DNA from: Deltaproteobacteria bacterium Ga0077550 | GTDB taxonomy: Bacteria; Myxococcota_A; Polyangia; Nannocystales; Nannocystaceae | DNA length: 64,000 nt | Direction of reading: 5' to 3' | Assembly: GCA_001464385.1 (NCBI GenBank) | Contig: LNFB01000144.1 | Span: forward strand, 1-64,000 | In this document: one piece after another, positions 34,007 to 42,200 of the stretch | Numbering within the stretch: position 1 is the first letter of the stretch | Layout of the letters: each line of letters opens with the position of its first letter | Notes under the pieces: model-generated | The model's input: the letters and a program-made list of their open reading frames with translations, nothing else | Databases searched by the model: none | What the model was told of the DNA's origin: nothing | Program-made: the position numbers and the translations under genes

Positions 34007-35812
34007 TCAGCGGCCGGTCGCCTTGCGCGGCAACTGCAGCGCCTTGGCGATCGCCTGTGCCCGTTCGACGTGGACGCGCATGCCGGGCTGCGCCGCGGCG
34101 GTCTCGCCGACGCGCCGCGGCACCGACGAGCCGAGGATCGCGAGCGCCTCGAGGGCCATTCCCCGGATCTTCGCCGGCTGCGTCGCGTCGCGGGCCAGGG
34201 GCTCGAACGCCGCCTCGCAGCCGCCGGGGATCGTGGTGAGCACGAGGAAGCCGTCGTCGATGCCGCGATCGGTGGCGGCTGGGCTCGCGGCGATCACCGC
34301 GTCGCAGGTGCCCGCGGGCGCGCGCCGTGACACGGCGTGCATGGCCGGCTCGCGGACGTCGCGCTCGGCGTCGACGAGCGCCACCGTCCAGCGCGGATCG
34401 TCCGGCGCGCGGCGGCGCAGCGCGTCGACCAGTCGCGGTCGCACGTCGTCGAAGATCCCCGAGCGCGACCCGTTCGCGAAGGCGACGTCGAGGGCGAGCC
34501 GGGCCGCAGCGTCGTCGACGGCCGACGGCAGGCCGACCTGCAGCGCGCGCAGGGCCGCGAGGTCGGCGACCCCGCTGCGATCGTGGTCGTCGAGGATCAT
34601 GGTCCGCACGATCGCCAGCGAGTCGGCGTCACCAAGGCCCGCCTGCGCGGCGTGGTGCAGCGCGACGAAGTGCGTGCCGAAGTTGGTGTGGCCGGGCTCG
34701 GCGACGTGCGGGTGCCGTGCGTGCTCGCGCAGGCCCTGGAGCAGCCGCGCCCGCGCGCGCGCGACCCCCTTCGTCTCGCCGGCGGTCTCGCGCCGCGACA
34801 GCTCGGCGATGAGCGCGAAGATGCGGTCGTACGCGACCAGCGACATGCCGGCGTCGAAGCCGAGGTCGTCGCGGCCGAGGTGGCGGACCAGGATGTCGAC
34901 GTCGGCCGGATCGCCGCCGAACGTCGACAGCAACGCCCCGTCGCAGGTCGCGACCATCGTCCCCGAGTAGCTGCCGGCGAAGGCCTTGCGCACGCGGTCG
35001 ACGAGCGGTTGCTCGCCGAGGGCGAGCCGCGCGGCCATGAAGCGACAGCGCGCGTGCGAGTCGACCAGCGGCACCCCGGCCGCACCGCGTGGCGTGGCGT
35101 CGTCGTTGCCCGTGAGGCGCCGCAGCTCGGGCAGCGCCGCGCGGTCCTTCGCGAGGAGGATCGGCGCCAGCGCGACCAGCTGCGAGCTGCCGCCCGGCAT
35201 GCTCATGCGCAGGTCGGCGAGCTCGAGCCGTCCGAGGAAGTCGATCGCGTACGTCGACGCGCGCGCCGGCGACAGCTTCGTCAGCGCCGCCAGCGTGTCC
35301 TCCCACAGCGTGCCGTGGCCCTCGGTCTCGAACTCGCGGACCCGCGCGGCGATCGCCTCGACGCTCTCGCGATCGTCGAGCTCGGCGAGCGCGTACGCGG
35401 CCTCGGCCCACAACGCGTGGACCTCCATCTCGGTGTGCGTGTCCTTCGCGCCCGCGGGCATCGACAGCGCGAGCATCGAGCGCAGCGGGCCGATCGCGGC
35501 GTCGATGCGGAAGTACGCGGCGAGGACCGCCGCGTCGCGGGCCGGATCGACCACGCGATCGTTGTTGCGATCGGGGACGATCGGCCCGAGCCGCAGCGCC
35601 GCGAGGAGCTCGGGCTCGGTGACCCGGGGGCCGAGGCAGCGCGCGTCCCGATCGCCGTCGCACACCAAGTAGCGCTCGACCAGGATCGAGCGGCCGTAGC
35701 TCGCGCTCCAGTGCGCGGCGGCGGGCGAGGGGACCGACAGGGTCGCGGCCGCGGTCGTGACCCCGAGGACGGCGCGGTGGAGGGCACGGCTGAGGCGTCG
35801 CAAGGCGATCAA
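34007..35812 (-). CDS. Exported alpha-helical repeat (HEAT-like) protein
   Basis: 601 residues if the TTG at 35812 is used; another TTG nine bases in is possible and no ATG/GTG is well placed. The N-terminus (LRRLSRALHRAVLGVTTAAA ... PSPAAAHWS) is a Sec signal peptide with an AAA-HW cleavage site. The mature protein opens with WSASYGRSILVERYLVCDGD, then has helical segments of 30-40 residues with repeated Ala/Leu/Glu patterns (ALWAEAAYALAELDDRESVE, ARCRFMAARLALGEQ, AALRALQVGLPSAVDDAAARL, KIRGMALEALAILGSSV), consistent with HEAT-type repeats. Probably a periplasmic scaffold or binding protein. It lies 24 bases after serA on the same strand, although no metabolic link is apparent. Confidence 0.75.
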   Translation of the reverse strand: MIALRRLSRALHRAVLGVTTAAATLSVPSPAAAHWSASYGRSILVERYLVCDGDRDARCLGPRVTEPELLAALRLGPIVPDRNNDRVVDPARDAAVLAAYFRIDAAIGPLRSMLALSMPAGAKDTHTEMEVHALWAEAAYALAELDDRESVEAIAARVREFETEGHGTLWEDTLAALTKLSPARASTYAIDFLGRLELADLRMSMPGGSSQLVALAPILLAKDRAALPELRRLTGNDDATPRGAAGVPLVDSHARCRFMAARLALGEQPLVDRVRKAFAGSYSGTMVATCDGALLSTFGGDPADVDILVRHLGRDDLGFDAGMSLVAYDRIFALIAELSRRETAGETKGVARARARLLQGLREHARHPHVAEPGHTNFGTHFVALHHAAQAGLGDADSLAIVRTMILDDHDRSGVADLAALRALQVGLPSAVDDAAARLALDVAFANGSRSGIFDDVRPRLVDALRRRAPDDPRWTVALVDAERDVREPAMHAVSRRAPAGTCDAVIAASPAATDRGIDDGFLVLTTIPGGCEAAFEPLARDATQPAKIRGMALEALAILGSSVPRRVGETAAAQPGMRVHVERAQAIAKALQLPRKATGR

Positions 35813-35836
35813 CGACGTCCCGCGCCGCGCCGAGCT

Positions 35837-37087
35837 TCACACCTCGACGAGGCGCGTGCGCACGCTGGTGTCGAGTGCGGCGATGGCCGCACACAGCTGC
35901 GCGGCCGCCGGCTCGTCGCTGCGCAGCGGCATGTCGACCAGCAGCAGGCCCACGTCGTCGAGGGTCCCCAGGGCCTGCCCGGCGATGTTGACGTTGCTCT
36001 GGGCGATGACGGCGTTGATCCGCGAGAGCACGCCCGGCACGTTGCGGTGGATGTTGAGCAGCCGGCACGCCGCCTGCCCGCGCAGGCTCGGCGGGGGCGG
36101 CATGTCGAGCTGCGGCAGGTTCACGCAGCCCAGGGTGCGGCCCCCCTCCAGGTAGCGGCTGACGGCCACCGCGACCTCGAGGCCGATGTTGGCCTGCGCC
36201 TCCTGGGTCGAACCGCCGATGTGCGGCGTGAGGATGACGTTGTCCTGGCCCTGGAGCGCGCAGACGAACGGGTCGCTCTCGGAGGCCGGCTCCTCGGGGT
36301 AGACGTCGAGGGCAGCGCCGGCCACGTGGCCCCCGGCGATCGCGTCGCGCAGGGCGTCGAGGACGACGACGCGACCGCGGCTCGCGTTGACCAGGTGCGC
36401 CCCCGGTCGCATCGCGCCGAGCTCGCGCGCGCCGATCATGTCGCGGGTGAAGTCGGTGTCGGGGACGTGCAGGCTGACGAAGTCGCTCTTGGCCAGCAGC
36501 TCGTCGAGCGAGGCGCAGGCCCGCGCGTTGCCGAGCGGCAGCTTGGTGACCACGTCGTAGTAGAGGACCTGCATGCCGAAGGCCTCGGCGAGGACGCTGA
36601 GCTGGCTGCCGATGTGGCCGTAGCCGATGATGCCGAGGGTCTTGCCGCGGATCTCGTGGGAGCCCTGGGCGTTCTTCGCCCACTTGCCGCCGTGGGCGGC
36701 GCGGCTGCGGGCGAAGACCTGCCGCGACAGCATGACGAGCTCGGCCATGACCAGCTCGGCGACGCTGCGCGTGCTCGAGAACGGGGCGTTGAACACCGCG
36801 ACGCCGGCGGCGCGCGCCGCCGCGAGATCGATCTGATCGGTGCCGATGCAGAATGCGCCGATCGCCTGCAGACGATCGACCGCGTCGATGACCGCCTTGG
36901 TGACGCGGGTCTTGCTGCGGATGCCGACGACCAGCGGCAGATCGCCGGGCGCGGCCCGCAGCGCCGCGATGAGCTCGGCCTCGTCGAGGCCCTTGTCGAT
37001 GCGGGTCGACGAGACGTCGTGGCGCGCGAACTCGTCGTCGGCGCTGGGGTGGACCTTCTCGAGCAGCAGGGCGTGGGCGCGTGGCAC
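35837..37087 (-). CDS. serA: D-3-phosphoglycerate dehydrogenase (SerA), ACT-domain form
   Basis: 416 residues from GTG 37087, chosen because alignment with E. coli-type SerA begins at PRAHALLLEKVH; the longer TTG start adds nothing similar. D-isomer 2-hydroxyacid dehydrogenase motifs: FCIGTDQIDLAAARAAGVAV, FSSTRSVAELVMAELVML, NAD fold LGIIGYGHIGSQL, NASRGRVV, GAALDVYPEEPA, and catalytic His in ILTPHIGGSTQEAQANIG. A C-terminal ACT domain (about 340-416, NIHRNVPGVLSRINAVIAQSNVNI) is the site of serine feedback in this form. It performs the first step of serine synthesis, oxidising 3-phosphoglycerate to phosphohydroxypyruvate in the cytoplasm. Flanked by unrelated envelope genes. Confidence 0.95.
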   Translation of the reverse strand: MPRAHALLLEKVHPSADDEFARHDVSSTRIDKGLDEAELIAALRAAPGDLPLVVGIRSKTRVTKAVIDAVDRLQAIGAFCIGTDQIDLAAARAAGVAVFNAPFSSTRSVAELVMAELVMLSRQVFARSRAAHGGKWAKNAQGSHEIRGKTLGIIGYGHIGSQLSVLAEAFGMQVLYYDVVTKLPLGNARACASLDELLAKSDFVSLHVPDTDFTRDMIGARELGAMRPGAHLVNASRGRVVVLDALRDAIAGGHVAGAALDVYPEEPASESDPFVCALQGQDNVILTPHIGGSTQEAQANIGLEVAVAVSRYLEGGRTLGCVNLPQLDMPPPPSLRGQAACRLLNIHRNVPGVLSRINAVIAQSNVNIAGQALGTLDDVGLLLVDMPLRSDEPAAAQLCAAIAALDTSVRTRLVEV

Positions 37088-37136
37088 GGGCCGGACTATG
37101 GCGCAGGGGCGCCCGCGGTTCAACGCGCCCGCGGGC

Positions 37137-38384
37137 TCAGGCGGGGCCGCAGCCGCCCTGCGACGCGTCGAGCTTGCACAGCCAGAAGTTGGCGTAGTTC
37201 GAGCTGATGCTCGGCCAGTTGCCGACCAGGGCCACGCCGCCGTCGGCGGTCGCGATGACGTCGGTGGCGGCCTCGCGCGGCGCGGCGAAGATCCGCTCGG
37301 CGCGCAACGTCAGCGCCCCGTCGAAGCGGGCCAGCCACGCCGGGCCGAGGAGATCGCGGGTCGAGGTGCCGACGCCGACGATGTCGCCTTCGGCCGTCCG
37401 GGCGAGGCCGCGGATGCTCTTGGCGCCGACGAGGCGCTGCTCGCCGAGCACGTCGCCGGTGGGGCCGAGCGCGGCGATCCACGCCGCGCCATCGGAGTCG
37501 CCGGCGACGACGAGCCCGCCGTCGGGGCGCACGAGCATCGACCACACGCCGTCGTGGGCGGCCGTGCCGTACGTCCGATCCCACCGCGCGGTGCCGTCGT
37601 CGTCGAAGCGCACGACCCACGCGTCGTCCTTGCCCGCGCCCTTCGACGCGGTGTAGCCGGCCGCGATCACGCCGCCGTCGACGACGCCGACCGCGAGCGC
37701 GACGTCCTTCGCGGGGCCGCCGAGCGTCCGGTGCAGCCGCACGGCGCCGGTGCGATCGAGCCACCAGATCGCGAGGTCCTCGGCGTGGGCCCCGACCACC
37801 ACGAAGCCGTCGCCGTGCGCCGCGATCGCGGTGGCGTCGTCGTCGCCCGCGCCGCCGAAGGTGTGCTCCCACTGCACCTTCGCCGCGGCGTCGAGCCGCA
37901 CGATCCACGCCTCGCGATCGCCCTCGGGCACGCCGAAGCCGACCGCGAGGAGGCCACCGTCGGCGGTCGCGATCGCGTCGGCGAAGCTCTCGTCGGTGCC
38001 GGTCTTGCCCAGCCGTGCGGTGCGGCCCGCGACGCCGTTGGGATCGAACGGGGTGACGCACGCGTCCCACTCGCTCTGGCGTCCGGCCTCGACGGGCTCG
38101 CAGCGGCCGACGACCGAGAAGCCGCCGTCGGTGCGCGCGACGACGGCGGTGGCGCGATCGTTCCAGAGGCCGCCGGCGTGGGTCTCGAACTGCGCGAGGG
38201 TGACGACACTCGGCGTGGGCGTGGGCGTGGGCGTCGGTGTCGGCGTCGGCGTGGGCGCGGGCTCCGGCGCCGCGATCGGGCCGGGCCGCGCCTCGATCGC
38301 GGGCGCCCCATCGCACGCGGCCGCCGACACCACGATCCACGCCGCCGACACCACCATCCACTGCAGGTCCGATCCGCCGCGCAC
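37137..38384 (-). CDS. Propeller-type lipoprotein with Pro-Thr linker
   Basis: 415 residues from GTG 38384 (RGGSDLQWMVVSAAWIVVSAAAC), with ATG 38357 as alternative; both keep the lipobox SAAAC. A Pro-Thr linker (PTPTPTPTPTPTPTP), encoded by hexanucleotide repeats, separates it from a propeller of about seven blades. Blade motifs: ATAVVARTDGGFSVVGRC, AIATADGGLLAVGFGV, AIAAHGDGFVVVGAHA and VIATADGGVALVGNW, each followed by a Trp/Asp-containing strand (AWIVRLDAAAKVQWEHTFGG). This is the DGG-type repeat of cell-surface delta-60-like propellers. It is 49 bases upstream of serA on the same strand and divergent from the gene at 38437. Function unknown, probably surface binding. Confidence 0.8.
   Translation of the reverse strand: MRGGSDLQWMVVSAAWIVVSAAACDGAPAIEARPGPIAAPEPAPTPTPTPTPTPTPTPSVVTLAQFETHAGGLWNDRATAVVARTDGGFSVVGRCEPVEAGRQSEWDACVTPFDPNGVAGRTARLGKTGTDESFADAIATADGGLLAVGFGVPEGDREAWIVRLDAAAKVQWEHTFGGAGDDDATAIAAHGDGFVVVGAHAEDLAIWWLDRTGAVRLHRTLGGPAKDVALAVGVVDGGVIAAGYTASKGAGKDDAWVVRFDDDGTARWDRTYGTAAHDGVWSMLVRPDGGLVVAGDSDGAAWIAALGPTGDVLGEQRLVGAKSIRGLARTAEGDIVGVGTSTRDLLGPAWLARFDGALTLRAERIFAAPREAATDVIATADGGVALVGNWPSISSNYANFWLCKLDASQGGCGPA
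38213..38256. repeat. Hexanucleotide repeat encoding the Pro-Thr linker
   Basis: Tandem gtgggc/gtcggc units, about seven, encode alternating Pro and Thr on the minus strand in the linker of the propeller lipoprotein. Such tracts can change length by slippage in steps of two residues without frameshift. Confidence 0.75.
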
Positions 38385-38436
38385 GGCGACGATGCTACGC
38401 GAGTTCCGCCGCCGCCTGATAGGCTCCGCGCGTCCC

Positions 38437-39510
38437 ATGCTGGATCCGACCCCCGTGCGCGACGCCGCCGGTCGACCCGTGCGCCACACGGATCGACTCG
38501 GGCACGTGGCGTGGTCGCTGACATGGTCCGGCGACGCGCTGGTCGACGCGACCGTGCAGCTACCCGACGGCGCGGCGATCGCCCTGCGTCCCCGCGCCGA
38601 CCTGCACGCGTTGCTCGGCCCCTGCGACGCGATCCATCGCGTCGTCGACGGGGTGCCCGGGCCCCTCGTGGCCCGCGTCGCCGCGGTGGCGTGGGCGCGG
38701 CCGACCTGCATCCCCGCGGTCGACGTGCCCGGCGCGCTGCCGGCCGGCGCGGGCTCGGCGATCCTGAACCTGCTCGCGACGCTCGCGGCCGACGCCGGCG
38801 TGCCGTCGCTGCGCTATCGCGGGCCGTACCCCACCGCGGCGCTGTTCGAGTCCCTGCGCGCGAGCTTTCGCGTCGACGACGACGCGTGCGAGCGCTTTGT
38901 CGAGGATCCCGAGGGCCGCTTCGGCGCGGAGGATCTGTCGCCGCCGGTCGACTTCGTGCCGGCACCCTTCGCGTGGTCGTGGACGGCGCCACGCGTCTGC
39001 GCGCAGCACCGCGATGGTCTCGCGCGCCTGTGGATCGACGGCCGCGCGTACGACCGCGACGGCGAGCACCACGTGCTCGTGCCCGACGGCGACGATCGAT
39101 GCGCCGTCGTGCGCTTCGCCGGCGCGACCTGGTGCGAGGTGCTGCGCGTCGACGCCGACGGCGTGCCCCGCGTCCCGATCGCCGCGCCGCCCGCGGTGCC
39201 CACCGAGCTCGTCGGCGTCGCGCTGCCCCGCGCGATGGTCGAGGTTGTCGCCGAGGGCCTCGCGCGCGAGTCGGCCCCCGCGCTCGGCCCGGCGATCCAC
39301 CGCGTGCTCGCGGCGGGGATCACCTTGGCCGACACCGGGCTCGCGGCCTCGCGCGGCGATCCGACGGGCATCGCCGTGCACGCGGGCCTCGTCGAGCGCG
39401 CCCTGGGGTTGTCGCCGGCCGCATCGCTGCGGGCGGTGCTCGACGCGGTGCGGGGTCCGGTGGTGCGGGCCGCCGTGGCCGAGCTCGCGCGGCACGCCGC
39501 TGGGGCCTGA
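38437..39510 (+). CDS. Conserved-looking hypothetical protein
   Basis: 357 residues from ATG 38437. No signal peptide or membrane helix. The N-terminal part is beta-rich (HVAWSLTWSGDALVDATVQL, LPDGAAIALRPRADLHALLG). The middle has Trp-rich strands (PAPFAWSWTAPRVCAQHRDG, LARLWIDGRAYDRDGEHHVL) and an acidic HHVLVPDGDDRC motif. The C-terminal 120 residues are helical (VEVVAEGLARESAPALGPAI, GLVERALGLSPAASLRAVLD). Codon use is consistent with the neighbours. No family recognised. It is divergent from the propeller lipoprotein (52 bases apart) and followed by a long inverted repeat before the next gene, so it is probably a single-gene unit. Confidence 0.7.
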   Translation: MLDPTPVRDAAGRPVRHTDRLGHVAWSLTWSGDALVDATVQLPDGAAIALRPRADLHALLGPCDAIHRVVDGVPGPLVARVAAVAWARPTCIPAVDVPGALPAGAGSAILNLLATLAADAGVPSLRYRGPYPTAALFESLRASFRVDDDACERFVEDPEGRFGAEDLSPPVDFVPAPFAWSWTAPRVCAQHRDGLARLWIDGRAYDRDGEHHVLVPDGDDRCAVVRFAGATWCEVLRVDADGVPRVPIAAPPAVPTELVGVALPRAMVEVVAEGLARESAPALGPAIHRVLAAGITLADTGLAASRGDPTGIAVHAGLVERALGLSPAASLRAVLDAVRGPVVRAAVAELARHAAGA

Positions 39511-39533
39511 CCTCCGGCTCCGCGATTTCATCA

Positions 39534-39582
39534 ACGATTCCCGACCCGGCGTCGCCGTGTCACGCTCGACGGCGGGAATCGT
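39534..39582. repeat. Long inverted repeat between two genes
   Basis: ACGATTCCCG (39534-39543) and CGGGAATCGT (39573-39582) are perfect 10-base inverted arms. Inside them CGTCG (39550-39554) and CGACG (39567-39571) also match, giving a large imperfect stem-loop. It lies 23 bases after the stop of the 357-residue gene and 82 bases before the sigma-factor start, so it may be a terminator for the former or an operator for the latter. Confidence 0.5.
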
Positions 39583-39664
39583 GGCCCCCGTGTCGCGCCG
39601 TACGTAATCGGCGGCCGGCTCACGCGACTCTAACGGTGGGCGCCGACGCGCCCCTCCAGCGCCC

Positions 39665-40294
39665 ATGCCCCGCGTGACCACGCAGCCGCAGCTCCCGTCC
39701 GCGCCCCGTCCGGCCGGCGACGAGGTCGCCGCGCTGGTCGAGCAGGCGCGGGCCGGTCGCACCGACGCGTGGGCCCGGCTGTACCAGCTGTTCTTCGCGC
39801 CGATCTTCCGCCACATCCGCTACCTCGCGGGCGACCACGCCGCGGTCGAGGATCTCGTGCAGGAGGCCTTCGCCCGCGCGTTGGTCTCGCTCGGCACCTT
39901 CGACGGCCGCTCGTCGTTCTCGACGTGGTTGCACGGCATCGCGCTGAACGTGGTGCGCAACCACTGGCGCGCCTCGGCGAGCACCCAGACCGCGCACCAC
40001 CGCCTCGAGGCGATGCACACGGTGCGCGACGCTGCGTCCCACGGCGACGTCGATCGCACGCACCTCGCGAAGGAGCGCGCGAAGGTCGTCTACGCCGTCC
40101 TCGCCGGCATGCCCGAGCACCTGCGCGAGGCGTTCGTACTGCGCGACCTCGAGGGGCTGCCGCCGCACGAGGCCGCCGCACAGCTCGGCATCTCGCCGGG
40201 CAACCTCGCGGTCCGGGCGACCCGCGCCCGTCAGCGACTGCGCGCCGAGCTCGAGGCGATGGGCTGGTTGTCGCCGTTGGAGGACGCGTCGTGA
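39665..40294 (+). CDS. ECF RNA polymerase sigma factor, second set
   Basis: 209 residues from ATG 39665. Sigma region 2 is at about 25-95 (WARLYQLFFAPIFRHIRYLAGD, VEDLVQEAFARALVSLGTFDG, SSFSTWLHGIALNVVRNHWR). Region 4 is at about 140-195 (MPEHLREAFVLRDLEGLPPHEAAAQLGISPGNLAVRATRARQRLR, described by position). Length is normal for an ECF factor. Its stop overlaps the next gene by GTGA, which encodes a membrane protein with a periplasmic helical tail. That arrangement is usual for a sigma factor and its anti-sigma partner, and the two are fused in the first set at 5559-6821. A TCTAAC element 20 bases upstream of the start could be part of its own promoter. Confidence 0.9.
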   Translation: MPRVTTQPQLPSAPRPAGDEVAALVEQARAGRTDAWARLYQLFFAPIFRHIRYLAGDHAAVEDLVQEAFARALVSLGTFDGRSSFSTWLHGIALNVVRNHWRASASTQTAHHRLEAMHTVRDAASHGDVDRTHLAKERAKVVYAVLAGMPEHLREAFVLRDLEGLPPHEAAAQLGISPGNLAVRATRARQRLRAELEAMGWLSPLEDAS

Positions 40295-41388
40295 TCACCG
40301 ACGTCGACGAGCTCGCGGTGGCCGAGGGCCGACCGGATCCCGCGCTCGACGCCTGGCTCGACGACGTGAGCGCCGCCGTCGAGCACGACGTGCACCGCGC
40401 CCACGTGCCGTGGGACTTCGCCGCGATGCTGGCCCGCGCCCACGCGCTCGATCCGGCGATCGTGTCGGCGCAGGCGGTCGCGGAGGCCGAGCAGTCCGAG
40501 CCCGTCGTGTCGCTGGCGCACCGCCGCGCCGCCGCGGCGCAGGGGGCGACCCACGACGACCCCGCGTTCGCGCGCCTGATCGACGACGTGCGCGCGGCGA
40601 CCGAGCACGACGCGGCGCTGCGGATGAACGGCGTGACGCCGCTGCGCGCACACGATCGCGGGGCGAGTCCGATGGGCAGGCTCGTCGTCGCGGCGGTGGC
40701 CCTCGCCGCGGCCGTCGTGCTCGGCCTCGGCGTCGTCGAAGGCGTGCACGTGCTGCGCGGCGACGATGGGGCGCCGGCCGACGCCGCGCTGCACCAGGGC
40801 AGCGCCCGCGACGCGTCGCCCGAGCGCGCGGAGATCGACGACGCGCCGCGTGTGCGGCCGCCCGCCGTCGCGCCGCGGGAGCCCGTGCCCCCGGAGCCCG
40901 CGCCGCTGGATCCCACGCCGCGCGAGGTCGTCGCGGCGGAGGCGGTCGCACCCTCGCCCGCCGTGCGCCCGACCAAGGCGCGCGCGCCGAAGGTCGTGCC
41001 GCCGGTCGAGCGCGCGCCGAGCCTCGCCGAGCGGCTCGCGGTCCTCGATGGTGAGGCCCACGCGGCGTGGAAGGCCAACGACCTCACCACCGCAGAGGCG
41101 AAGTTCGAGGCGCTGATCGAGCTCGCCGGCACCTCGCGCCTCGCCGATCTCGCGTACGGTGATCTCTTCACGCTCGCGCGACGCCGCGGCGACGCGGGCC
41201 GCGAGGTCGCGCTGTGGAAGACGTACCTGCGAGTGTTCCCCGAGGGGCGCTTCGCCGACGACGCGCGGGCGGGTCTGTGCCGCCGCGACGCCAGCGATCG
41301 CCCCGCGTGCTGGCGTGCGTACCTCGAGGCGTTCCCCGAGGGCTCGTACCGCGCCCAGGCCGAGCGCGAGGCCGGGGGCGCGCCGTAG
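40291..41388 (+). CDS. Membrane protein with TPR-like tail, putative sigma-factor partner
   Basis: 365 residues from a GTG overlapping the sigma-factor stop (GTGA). The cytoplasmic N-terminal 120 residues are helical and contain two similar segments (DPALDAWLDDVSAAVEHDVH and DPAFARLIDDVRAATEHDAA). There is one membrane helix (about 130-150, VVAAVALAAAVVLGLGVVEGV), a long Pro/Ala/Glu linker and a C-terminal helical repeat region (about 245-365, ERLAVLDGEAHAAWKANDLT, TYLRVFPEGRFADDARAGLC, AYLEAFPEGSYRAQAEREAG) resembling TPR/YfgC-like tails. The equivalent tail is part of the sigma protein at 5559. No zinc anti-sigma motif (HxxxCxxC) is present, so an anti-sigma role is inferred from context only. 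Confidence 0.78.
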   Translation: MITDVDELAVAEGRPDPALDAWLDDVSAAVEHDVHRAHVPWDFAAMLARAHALDPAIVSAQAVAEAEQSEPVVSLAHRRAAAAQGATHDDPAFARLIDDVRAATEHDAALRMNGVTPLRAHDRGASPMGRLVVAAVALAAAVVLGLGVVEGVHVLRGDDGAPADAALHQGSARDASPERAEIDDAPRVRPPAVAPREPVPPEPAPLDPTPREVVAAEAVAPSPAVRPTKARAPKVVPPVERAPSLAERLAVLDGEAHAAWKANDLTTAEAKFEALIELAGTSRLADLAYGDLFTLARRRGDAGREVALWKTYLRVFPEGRFADDARAGLCRRDASDRPACWRAYLEAFPEGSYRAQAEREAGGAP

Positions 41389-42137
41389 TGCGTCGCCTCG
41401 GCGGATGCGCGCTCGTGCTGGTCGGGTGCGGGCTCGGCTCGGTCGGGTGCACGGCGGACTTCCTGCTGGGCGACGGCACCGGTGACACGACCGTGGCCGC
41501 CGACAGCGGCGGGTCGACGACGGGCCCGGGCGGGCTCGCCTCGAGCGGCGCCGAGGATCCGTCGGCCGATCCCTCGAGCGCGACGGGTGGCTCGAGCTCG
41601 GCCGCGGGCACCGACGAGGTCACCGGCACGCCGGAGCCGACGACCGAGTCCGCGACGACCGCCGAGTCCGCGACGACGACCGAGTCCGCGACGACGGAGT
41701 CCGCGACGACGACCGAGACCACGACGACGGAGACCGGCGGCGGCGGTGTGCTCGACTGCCCCGATCTCGCGAACCAGCGCGCGTGCGAGCACGAGGCGCC
41801 GTGCGACTGGTACGGCGAGGTCTGCTTCGCCGATCGCTGCCACCCCGACGCCGAGGCCGCGTGCAACGAGCTCGGCTACGACGGCTGCATCGTCGCGCCG
41901 TTGTGCACGTGGTTCGGCGAACCCGAGGCCGGCGAGTGCGGCATCACGCCGTGCCCCGAGCTGGGCTTCGAGCCGTGCTCGGTCGCGCCGGGCTGCGCGT
42001 GGCTGGGCGACATGGAGCTGGGCGAGTGCGTGGTGCCCGAGTGCCCTGCCTGTGGCGAGCTCGAGGAGGCCGGCTGCCTCGAGCTGCCCGAGGACTGCAC
42101 CTGGCTCGACGTCGCCGCGGTCTGCGTGCCCGACTGA
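41388..42137 (+). CDS. Lipoprotein with Thr/Glu/Ser linker and Cys-rich domain
   Basis: 249 residues from GTG 41388, which shares its G with the previous TAG stop. The signal RRLGGCALVLVGCGLGSVGC ends in an SVGC lipobox. A linker of about 90 residues rich in Gly/Ser/Thr/Glu ends in repeated TTESA units. The C-terminal half is Cys-rich with a repeating pattern of Cys and an aromatic-acidic unit: CEHEAPCDWYGEVC, CNELGYDGCIVAPLCTWFGE, CPELGFEPCSVAPGCAWLGD, CLELPEDCTWLD. The repeated C-x-W module (CDW/CTW/CAW/CTW) suggests small tandem disulphide domains. It is third in the second sigma-factor set, at the position where the first set has a propeller lipoprotein. Function unknown. Confidence 0.78.
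   Translation: MRRLGGCALVLVGCGLGSVGCTADFLLGDGTGDTTVAADSGGSTTGPGGLASSGAEDPSADPSSATGGSSSAAGTDEVTGTPEPTTESATTAESATTTESATTESATTTETTTTETGGGGVLDCPDLANQRACEHEAPCDWYGEVCFADRCHPDAEAACNELGYDGCIVAPLCTWFGEPEAGECGITPCPELGFEPCSVAPGCAWLGDMELGECVVPECPACGELEEAGCLELPEDCTWLDVAAVCVPD
41645..41718. repeat. Short tandem repeat encoding TTESA units
   Basis: Four copies of a gagtccgcgacgac unit (15-18 bases) occur in tandem within the linker of the lipoprotein gene, encoding repeated Glu-Ser-Ala-Thr-Thr. Unit lengths differ by multiples of three, so expansion keeps the frame. Confidence 0.7.
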
Positions 42138-42200
42138 TCGTCGCCGGCGAAGCTGGCGTGACGGACGGGCCTGCGGTTAGATCGAGGCCGTCGCGCCCGC

